Positions 22,010 through 29,802 of a stretch of DNA of 64,000 nt are shown here, piece after piece. Location: assembly GCA_030280995.1 (NCBI GenBank), contig JASXTE010000013.1, positions 13,419,501 through 13,483,500 of the forward strand, in the 5' to 3' direction. Source of the DNA: Hemileia vastatrix (taxonomy: Eukaryota > Basidiomycota > Pucciniomycetes > Pucciniales > Zaghouaniaceae). A model generated the notes under the pieces. The model did no database searches. It worked only from the letters and a program-made list of their open reading frames with translations, and was not told where the DNA came from. Position 1 is the stretch's first letter. Each line of letters begins with the position of its first letter. The translations under genes and the position numbers were made by a program.

Positions 22010-23380
22010 AAACTTCTAGTAGGAGCCTGAAGAATTGAGGATGGTTCTCTTTCATTGAAGATGGCACAGTGAAGGTTTCTGGAGAGGCTCTATAAAATCT
22101 TTCAATCTATTCAAATTGAAAATGTTTTTTATGGTCCAGCCAAGTGGCTAATTTAAAGTGACATTTCAAAACTTTCTCTCTGGAAAATACTTCTGTGAAA
22201 TCATTTGGCAGATAATATTTGTAATGGGCCAAGTTAATGTTAAAATGAGAATATAGTTTTTGAGAAACCTGATTACATTTTACTATAGTTGAAGTGGTTT
22301 CTGGATCAGGGATAAAACACTACGCAATATAGGGGGTGAACTTTCTAGCAAGTCCTCAACCTGAACTCAGATAGAACTCAGATAGAACTTAGACTGAACT
22401 CATACTGAACCCATACTGAACTCTACTTGAACACCCACATAAAACTGCTCTTCTGATTGGTACTAATCCTTGATTGTATGGTTCCTTTATCAATAGCTCA
22501 ATGTGTGTTCAATCTGTGGTGAGTTTGGGTCCAAGGTTGTGGACTTTCTAGCAAGTCCACCCCCCATATTGTGTGGTGAAATAAGCAGATGGAGAATAAA
22601 AGGATGCTGAAGAATGTAGATCAGGTCATCAATAAAAGAATCAAGAGAAATATTATAAAGAAAAATGAGTATATTAATTGCCTACTAGATTCAATTGTTT
22701 CAATTTCAAGATTTAAAGGCAGGCTTGGAAGAAATTTTTTTTCAAAAAAGGTGGAGTATTGATTTTAAATGTTGTGATATGAAGGTAGTTTTAAGAAAGT
22801 TAGGATTTATTTGAAAGGAGAAGGGATTAAAGATCCATTAACTGAAGGAATATTTCTTTTCTTACAGCAAACTATTGGAGAACTAGGAGATCTGGGTATT
22901 TTTTTATGAAGAAGGGAAATGAGGGCTGCTAAATTTATTTTGAGGAGAAATAGGCTCTGTTATAGTAGGGGGAGAGAAAGAAGGAGAAGGAGATAAATCT
23001 AGAACTGATTTAGGAGGATTCAACATTGTACTTGGGGCAGCAGTCATTCTAGGGATGACAGAAGAGAGTCTTGATTGAAGAGAAGGAGAAGCATAAGGTT
23101 GACCCTGAGACTCAAAGTCAGAAGGAATATTTAAAAAGGCTTATGGTGTGAAAGGAGTAGGATTTTTGGAGGAGGATGACTTTGGAGAATGAGTAGAAGG
23201 CTTGCAATGAGGGGAAAATCTGGTAGCAGGAAGGGTAAATGAGTCATATTTGAGGCCAGAGAATTTTCTCTTCCTCTCAAAGCAGTTGAAACATGCCCTG
23301 TTGTAGGTATTTCTTTTCTGGTTATAGGTGAAGCTTCACTCTTGATATTTAAAAAAGCAGTAATCACAGGCTTTGTCACT
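22010..23380 (-). pseudogene. Antisense coding-like block in E6, unknown protein with C-x2-C and basic stretch
   Basis: On minus, an open frame from about 23350 reads ...N-R-A-C-F-N-C-F-E-R-K-R-K, then a long Ser/Pro-rich stretch to about 22930 with few stops. This resembles the second half of a Zn2Cys6 cluster with the last Cys replaced by Phe. After a damaged AT-rich part and MITE D (22318-22578), 22310-22020 is open for about 68 codons (K-C-N-Q-V-S-Q...W-L-D-H-K-K-H-F), one stop, then about 30 more. I do not recognise the protein. E1 has only non-coding sequence here, so it looks like a captured gene or a second antisense accessory gene. Confidence 0.4.
22318..22578 (+). mobile_element. 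CACTA-type MITE, copy D
   Basis: A 261-bp copy starting CACTACGCAATATAGGGGG and ending ATATTGTGTGGTG, with duplication AAA on both sides. Of the five copies it is the closest to copy C. It interrupts the antisense coding-like block of E6. Confidence 0.88.
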
Positions 23381-24465
23381 AGAAGCAGTGAATTTGGAAG
23401 GGGTTATCTTCAAAATTTGAAAATTAGTATAAAAAAGGATAAACTGGATGGGAAAATAGGAAAGGAAGAAAAATGTGGTGAAAATGCACTCAAGGATAGT
23501 AGCAGGCAGTTGGAATCAAAAAACTCTTTGGTCCACTATGATCTAAAACTGTAAATGAACTATAGTATTTGGTCTTCTATGACCTTAAACTGGAAATTAA
23601 AGCCAAATGTGAATCACTGCTTCCCTATGACCTCAAACTTGAATATTACTTTCACTTTGGTGCACAAAGACTATAAACTGGCTATCCATTAAAAGCTTTT
23701 ATCTCAAGGATATAAAGTGGAAATTTTAACCAAGTGGTATATTCAATTAGGTCATTTTTAACTTATCACTGGTTCATCATTACTCAAACTGCTACTCACT
23801 AATTTGGACAACTCACTCATTAATGAAAATAGTAAAACTAAGTTTAGGAAATGGAGATGTCATTAAATGAAGTTATTTAGGATTTAAGAAAGATAGAGAT
23901 TTTGAAGGTTATTTATGAATATTAATAAAAAGTCAAAAATCTAGGTGCTAAAATGTCAGTAAAATTATGATTTATGATAAAAATAGGGGTGATTTGAAAG
24001 GGTTGGAAATTTATTTGAATTTTGTGATGCTGAGTCATAGAAGAAACATAAGATTTGGATTTAGTGAGTCTGTTTGGTAGACTATTTAGGTGGAAGCTTA
24101 AAAGACCTTATGGCAAGAATGGAATCAGAGAATTAGGCTCAGGGGGAAGCCCAATGGGAATGGAATCAAAATTATTTGGCTAATTAGGGAGGCCCACTCT
24201 CTCATTCTGTGAAGAATTATGGAGACTGGTAGAGGAGAGTCTGAAGGGATTTAAACCTTGCTCTCAGTAGTGGAATCATCACAAGGCAAAAAAAGTTTAT
24301 CAAAAGTTTATTTCAAATTATGAAAAATATATGACAAATTTAAAGAATTAAAATCAACCAGAAAATAATGATCATCAGCCTTAAAAGAATAAAAAGAATA
24401 AAATTATTAAAATTTTAAAGAAGAGAAGAAAATAAAAATAAAAAAAATCCCTTTGGTATCTTTAA

Positions 24466-25113
24466 ACATCATTATCAAAGCTTTGCATTAAAATTCTTCT
24501 CTTCATTAAATCTTCAGTATTATTAGCAGGAGTTTCCTGAAAATAAGTTAAAAATTTAAGTTTGATATAATCAAAAAAGTCAAGAAAAAGATATATATGA
24601 AATTTAAGATAATTATTTATGTAATCATTCTGCGCCTGGCCAATGTCATCTGTATTGGTGATTTCAATAGCTTAGAAGTAGGAAAAGATAGTTGTTGAAT
24701 TTTGAAATAGTTTGAGAATTATTTAATTAAAATCAAAAGACTAATTTTTTGAGCCAGGAAATAATGTTTCAGAAAAACTGAATGGAGAAACTGGCATAAT
24801 AGGATTAGGATCTTGAGATAGAGGAGGAAACTCAGGATCGGGATTTTTAGAAGAAGGAGCTGTTTGGCCTTTCTATTATGAAAAAAGGTGGGAATTTTTG
24901 ATAATCTCTTTATAGGAACATTAGGATCAGGAAGAGTGGCTGTTCCGGTATAAAAATTAGTTCTTGAATGTATAATTAAACAATTACACTTGATTTTCTT
25001 AAGCCTGCAAAGATCACAGGCAGTCCTTCCAGGACAACCAGGGTTAGAAGTAGACAAGGAATCTGGTATTTGGCACAAATTTCACATTTGAAAGCAAGGT
25101 CCTTTTATGACAT
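24466..25113 (-). pseudogene. Antisense Zn2Cys6-type accessory gene of E6
   Basis: Antisense to E6, just inside its 3' LTR. From ATG 25113 the frame reads M-S-stop-K-D-L-A-F-K-C-E-I-C-x6-C. After one frameshift it continues G-C-x5-C-D-L-C-R-L-K-K-I-K-C. This is a full zinc-cluster pattern of the fungal Zn2Cys6 class with a basic second loop. A Pro-rich middle (D-P-N-P-I-M-P-V) and a C-terminal segment Y-F-Q-E-T-P-A-N-N then D-L-M-K-R-R follow in other frames. The same order of segments occurs antisense in E4 (49836-50594). The first stop (TAA) could have been CAA. It is now broken. Zn2Cys6 domains normally bind DNA as transcription factors. Confidence 0.68.
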
Positions 25114-26348
25114 ATTGATGATGATATTGATTTAAAAATATAAGTTGAAATTTTTCAGGACTAGTTAAGAAAAATGGTTGAAGAGGATGAAGAGAGGATG
25201 AATATGTGTTTGATCAAATATGCAAATTTAAAGGATTGGGAAATTTTTTCTACTATCTTTAATAATTTTATAAAGTATTTTTGATTATTTTTGATTTTTC
25301 ATGATTTTCTCAGTTTTGATAATTTTTTACTAGGTGAATAAGGCTGCCCAGGATACAAAAATTAAAATAGGAGATAAAGAAGTAGAACTATAATCTTTAA
25401 TTTTTGTAGATTTTTTTTAATATTTTAAAGGCTCTAATTAAGTCCAGAAGTCTGTACATGCTCCAGAATACTCTGGACAAGTTCCATACAAACTCCGGAG
25501 AAGCTCCTGAATGCTCCGGTTAGGGAAAGTAGGGAACATGACTTACTATGAATATAATGCCTTTCCCCACACAATATGGGGGGGCGGACTTGCTAGTGAG
25601 TCCGCAACCTTGGACCCAAACTCACCACAGATTGAACACACCTTAAGCTATTGATAAAGGAACAATACAATCAGGGATGAAAACTACTCAGCAGAACAAT
25701 TTTAGGTGGGTTTTCAAGTAGAGTTCAGTATGGGTTCAGTATGAGTTCAGTCTTAGTTCCATCTGAGTTCCATCTGAGTTCAGGTTGAGGACTTGCTAGC
25801 AAGTCCACCCCCTATATTTCATAGTGTGTATATTTGAAATTAGACAAGAAAAAAATCATCATACAACAACCAACAACAACAAGGCATATTTTAACAATCA
25901 TTAATTATCTTTCATAATAAAAAAATATATAAATTGCAATACCCTTATAAGTATAAAACTTTTACATAACAATATATTAAATTCAATCATCTTCATTAAT
26001 ATTAACTTATAAGTTACCATTTTAAAGTTCTCATCACCAGGGATCAGATTTTAACAATTAAATCTCATGAAAATTAAAGCTTTATAAAAATATCTTGTTC
26101 AATCATTTATATAACTTCTCTAAATACAGCTTCACTGTTGTTTTTTTCAACTTCATTGTAAAGAACACTGATTCTACATCTTAACACCATCAATAACAAA
26201 TAGGTTATTGGTTGTTTCTTATCAAGTAGAGGTTATAGCTTAGATAATTGTGAACTCCTTATTTTTCTAAAGGGACAGGGTTTTCTTCAGTTTATGTAAC
26301 TTTCTTGGATTCTGCTTACAGCAAGGAAACTGCAAGAGTCTTCCTACA
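25114..26348 (+). repeat. E6 3' LTR, with MITE E inside
   Basis: Aligns with the E1 LTR from about 25220 (GGGAAATTTTTTC) through the CTCCG-rich tract (25438-25520), the AATACCCTTATAA segment and the end ATTCTGCTTACAGCAAGG...CTTCCTACA at 26348. The left boundary is poorly preserved; I place it next to the antisense gene start, without a clear TGTGG. E1 ends TACCATA instead of CTACA, so E6 is closer to E4/E5 at this end. A plus-strand chromovirus remnant follows. Confidence 0.65.
25565..25826 (-). mobile_element. CACTA-type MITE, copy E
   Basis: A 262-bp copy, same orientation as B. The left end has drifted (CCCCACACAATATGG for CACTACACAATATGG); the right end is TATATTTCATAGTG. The flanking triplets TTT and TGT no longer match exactly. 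It is inserted in the 3' LTR of E6. Confidence 0.82.
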
Positions 26349-26975
26349 CCTTGAAGCCAAAAAAAAATCATAATTAAAATCAATTCTATTTAATACATTT
26401 CCAAAAAGTACCAAACTACACAAAAAAGGCCCTAGCCAATTTTGAATCACCACAGCGCTACTACTTGAGCTTGTGCCAGGGATAGGCCAACAGTTTCTCA
26501 ACCTATTTCCTGCACTCACTCTCTTGAACCTCTCAAATTAAAGTTAGGGAAACATTCAATTCAACCAGTAGAGGACATTCCTCAGGATTTCAAAAATTCT
26601 TGTGGGTAGGAAGAAGGTGATAAGAAAATACTCAAGGCATCATCTGCTCTGGCCACCAAATTTTTGGGCCAAAGCTGTGAATCTGGTCCAACTCCTTCTT
26701 TGGATAATTTTTTGAAATTATTAATGAAATCCATATCTAATACTTCTTATTTGGAGGTCTCTAAATGGAAAACTCCCTTTATCAGATCCCAAGATAAATT
26801 TGATGGAGAACATCCTGACATATTAAGACTTTTTTTGAAAACCAGTAAATTTTGTTCCACAATGACCCTCCAACCTTCAATGCAGATCATTCAAAGATAA
26901 TTTATGCCTCATCATTCTTATCTGGGAAGGCATAACTATTTTTCAAGCCATATTTTCTCATGCTTTCTTTGACAG
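26349..26975 (+). pseudogene. Chromovirus gag remnant (E2-type), outer host of the nest
   Basis: Plus-strand sequence matching the N-terminal Gag of E2 (47271-46720 on minus). It shows A-T-T-x-A-R-A-R, H-S-[LI]-x-P-[LV]-E-D-I-P-Q-D-F, then G-Q-S-C-E-S-G-P...S-L-D-N-F and D-K-F-D-G-E-H-P-D in the open stretch 26664-26900. The start region near 26428 lacks its ATG and there is at least one stop and one frame change. It ends at TTTGACAG (26975), where an E3-type LTR begins; in E2 the same codons continue. E6 abuts on the left, so this gag is split from its own 5' end. Confidence 0.78.
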
Positions 26976-27561
26976 TGTAGACAATCCTATAGTACTAGCT
27001 ATAGGCCTTGACTAAGGGAGTTGGAGAAAAATCAGAGATAAAATCCCCTGTACCATTAGAATAATTAAGTGAGATTTACCTGCTAAATTTAATTGAGTAC
27101 TGTTTTCTAAAACCCCCTTATCAACAAAATTGACTGCTTGATCAGCTAAGAAAGTATTAACCAGACAGACTACCAGACCAAAGAACTGAAATGTAGACCA
27201 ATGTCCACACCAGAGAAAGAAATTATACTTGAGTAGGTCTCAAAGACACACCAGAGAGAGATATAATACTCGATATAGCTTGCAAGACTATACCAGAGAA
27301 AACAGTGACAAGAGTTGAGGTCAAGTAAGAACTAACCTTTTCAAAACCCAGAGAAAGATGCCACAAACACACAAAAGAGTGAAGCACAGAGATTCCAGGT
27401 ATACCAGCTGTTTTATGATAAACTAGAATGTCCTTAAAATACCTTTAATATCTCACACACTGACCACCCTAGTTTTTTCCCAGCCAAATCTAACTCTCCC
27501 ACCTCTCTACATGCATAAAAACACCTCCAGAGGCTTCCATGCACACAGGAGGGTGGGCTAT
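26976..27561 (-). repeat. E3-type LTR, first part (interrupted by E2)
   Basis: Starts TGTAGACAATCCTATAGTACTAGC, as at 5664 and 11103, and follows that LTR to GGGTGGGCTAT. E2 is inserted there, and the LTR resumes at 48116. This element lies in the chromovirus gag and its interior is outside the window. Confidence 0.85.
27557..27561 (+). repeat. E2 target-site duplication, left copy
   Basis: GCTAT directly left of the E2 LTR. The identical GCTAT lies at 48116-48120 directly right of the other LTR. This 5-bp duplication shows that 27562-48115 entered as one unit, E1 later splitting it. Confidence 0.93.
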
Positions 27562-28333
27562 TGTCACTGGAAGACCTACGCACAAGGTCGAGGATGTTCC
27601 TGAAAGTGAGATGAGAGATTTAGAAACTTCTTCGAAGCACAGAGGAATGATTCGAGGAAGTGATTCGAAGGTCACTCAAAGTAAGAGCTACAGGTTCGAG
27701 GTAGATTTGAGAAGAATGATAAAGTAGTTTCAAAGGTAATAGGAATTCTTAAGATCTCACAAAGGGTTGGAAACTCAATAATCAAAGATTTAGGATTTAG
27801 AAATGAATATTGAGAAAATAAAAGAAAGATACAATAACAATGATTTAACTTAAAGATTTTACCACTATTAATGTAAATATGTTTTATAATTTAATTCTAA
27901 GGAATATCGAACCAAATACCCAACCCTTTTATATCCTTTATTCCTCCTCGCATTGACCTCCCTTTCATTGCGCCATTCCCATACCATTGACCATTACTAA
28001 CATACACTTAGACCCTCTTTGCTAAATATCCGTCCATGCTCAATTTACCCCTTTTTAATTAATTAACAAAACTTTTAATGAAAACTACTACTGTACTATT
28101 ACGTTGATCCTAGCGCTGTGCGTCGCTTATTGAAAAGTAGACTAAGGCACCCTATTGGGAGATTGACTAATTTAGATTTAGAGTTTAGGCTAGCGCAGTT
28201 AAATAGTAAGTACACAAAGGGGAATTGCAGTTGCTATGGAGAATTGCTTTCTGCGCTTTGAGTATAGATTTAGGACTCGATATTATTGATTTAATGAGCT
28301 GATTTTGCCTCAAGTGTCACGTGGAGCGTGACA
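27562..28333 (-). repeat. E2 3' LTR (left)
   Basis: On plus it runs TGTCAC...GTGACA, a perfect 6-bp inverted end. It contains on plus TATAATTTAATTCT near 27889, the complement of the self-priming PBS. The LTR is relatively rich in CpG (GATTCGAAG, GACTCGATA). No ordinary polypurine tract precedes it on minus; the flanking bases read ACCCGGGCATC. Confidence 0.92.
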
Positions 28334-28506
28334 GATGCCCGGGTATAAGAATCGCGAACTCCGTTGAGCTTGAGCCATCTTCTCACACTAGTTTCCCTTC
28401 TTCTATATATATATTTTTTTCCTTATTTATTAATTTCCCTTTTATAACGAACTGCCCTACTCCCACACCTACGCCCCCACACCCTAAAGCGGATAAGGGA
28501 ATGATT

Positions 28507-28510
28507 ACGC
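28507..28510 (+). repeat. E1 target-site duplication, left copy
   Basis: ACGC directly left of the E1 LTR, repeated at 40587-40590 directly right. Joining the flanks restores the open antisense frame of E2, which supports these boundaries independently. Confidence 0.9.
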
Positions 28511-29625
28511 TGTGGTAGCCTAAAGTTTAGTATGGCACCTTAGTACGTAAATGGAGTTATTACGGTGTGCTAGATTGGCGTTATTATTTTTTTATATATA
28601 AAAGGGTTTTATTTAATTTATTTGAGTTTTAAATATGAAGAAATTGGTCACGAGCAAATGCCTACACAAATACAATTTATTTTACAGAGAAAACTTATTA
28701 TTATGGTCTGAAAAATTTATAAGTATCAAGTCAAGTCACTCAAGAACCTTGGGAAATTTTTTCAGAATTTTTACTATTTTTCTTATATTTTTAAATGAAT
28801 TTTAAAGTTTTATAGAAATATTTACGTTTTCAAAAATTACTTAACTTTGATGAATTTTCACGGGGTAATTAGAGCTGCGCAGACTACGAAAATTAGTTTG
28901 GTATGTAAAGGGGAAGTAGCTCTATTATGTGTAATTTTTCTAGATTTTTTATCATAGTTTTAAGGTTCTAATTGAGTCCGGAAGTCCGTACAAACTCCGT
29001 ACAGACTCTGTACGGACTCTGTAAGGGCTCCGGATTGACTCTGGAAGAGCTCTGGAGGGGAAAACTTAGGCACGTGACTAGGAATACTTAAGCGCTTCTC
29101 AAACTCGAAATTGAGGGGGGGGACACATCATACAGCTTAATCATTGACCACCACGGTCTCATTTTTTATTACTCAACAAATTAAAATAAATTGTAATACC
29201 CTTATAACTTTATATTTTATATATAACATTTTAGAAATACTACTCAAAAATTTAAATCACACTTCATACAGGGTATCTTTAGAAAGGTCTTCATCACTGG
29301 GACTGGATTATTGCTGTCTCATAAAAATTCAAATTAATATAAAAACATAAAAGTCAATCTTTTCAGATCTTTCACTGGTAAACCTTAATTGTTGTTATCA
29401 GTATTTCTTTCTCAACAGCTACAATCATTAAATCTCAATAAGCGTTAAATATTTTAGAGTTTCATTATTTTTTTAACAATCAGATCTAAGTAGACTGGTT
29501 AGCTTAGTGATTTAGAATTCTCATTTTGTTATTTTTATTGGAAGGACGGGGTTTTCCACTAAATCCACATATCTCCTCTGGATTCTGCTTACAGCAAGGC
29601 GACTGTAAGAGTTTACCTTACCATA
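28511..29625 (+). repeat. E1 5' LTR
   Basis: Starts TGTGGTAGCC and ends TTACCATA two bases before the PBS. A TATA-like TATATATAAAAG lies near 28593. A cluster of CCG/CGG triplets lies at 28976-29037. The short frame at 29144-29350 is repeated in the 3' LTR and is not a gene. Confidence 0.95.
28976..29057 (+). promoter_or_regulatory. CCG/CGG triplet cluster in the E1 LTR
   Basis: In otherwise AT-rich sequence, about 80 bp repeat ACTCCGT, GTCCGTAC, TACGGACT and CTCCGGA, with several CCG and CGG triplets in opposite orientation. The 3' LTR copy (39927-40020) has an 11-bp longer, rearranged version, so this is the fastest-changing part of the LTR. Clustered CGG triplets are the usual half-sites of Zn2Cys6 factors; a regulatory role is an inference. 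Confidence 0.4.
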
Positions 29626-29627
29626 GT

Positions 29628-29645
29628 TGGCACCCAACGTGGGGT
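29628..29645 (+). other. E1 primer-binding site, tRNA-Lys(CTT) type
   Basis: TGGCACCCAACGTGGGGT starts 2 bases after the LTR. Reversed, it gives a tRNA 3' end with CCA, a G discriminator base and a GTTGGGT acceptor strand. Complementarity continues into the T-loop (TTCGAA). Eukaryotic tRNA-Lys(CTT) ends almost identically, so the minus-strand primer is probably tRNA-Lys. Confidence 0.88.
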
Positions 29646-29802
29646 TCGAATTCTCTAGCTTTCTTTAAAAGACTTACTTGGATCAAGAACGTTATTAGCC
29701 TGCAAGAGGCTTATTTTCTGGAACTCTAATTGGATTTTTGTTATTGGCCTGCAAGAAGCTTGTTAATTTATCGATTGTTAACGCTTTTAATTACTTATTG
29801 GG

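Larger units (their letters stand above)
21058..24465 (+). other. E6 post-pol region: hairpins, MITE D, antisense coding-like block
   Basis: It starts with the CCAAAATGAGGAGAAACTATC form of the mini-hairpin motif right after the pol end. Large hairpin modules follow at 21313-21360, 21601-21659 and 21730-21757, then an AAAAT-rich tract (21930-21960). 22010-23380 carries an antisense coding-like block interrupted by MITE D. Mini-hairpin copies return at about 23530-23720. The pre-LTR module with CTTGCTCTCAGTAGTGGAATC lies at about 24060-24295. The rest to 24465 is A-rich. Confidence 0.65.
4395..26348 (+). mobile_element. E6: degraded Ty3/gypsy element, host for many insertions
   Basis: A plus-strand relative of E1. 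Collinear blocks match E1 gag/protease (about 4395-5663, MITEs excluded), the gag-pol junction (11998-12033), the pol spacer (13207-13444 and 17141-17500), RT-RNase H-integrase (17500-21057), the hairpin-rich post-pol region (21058-24290), an antisense Zn2Cys6-like gene (24466-25113) and a 3' LTR ending ...CTTCCTACA at 26348. The left end was not found; the match to E1 gag fades near 4400. It is interrupted by MITEs A, B, D and E, by E3, by a 1173-bp insert and by a Harbinger element. Each junction can be read against E1. All reading frames are broken, so it is one of the oldest layers here. Confidence 0.8.
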
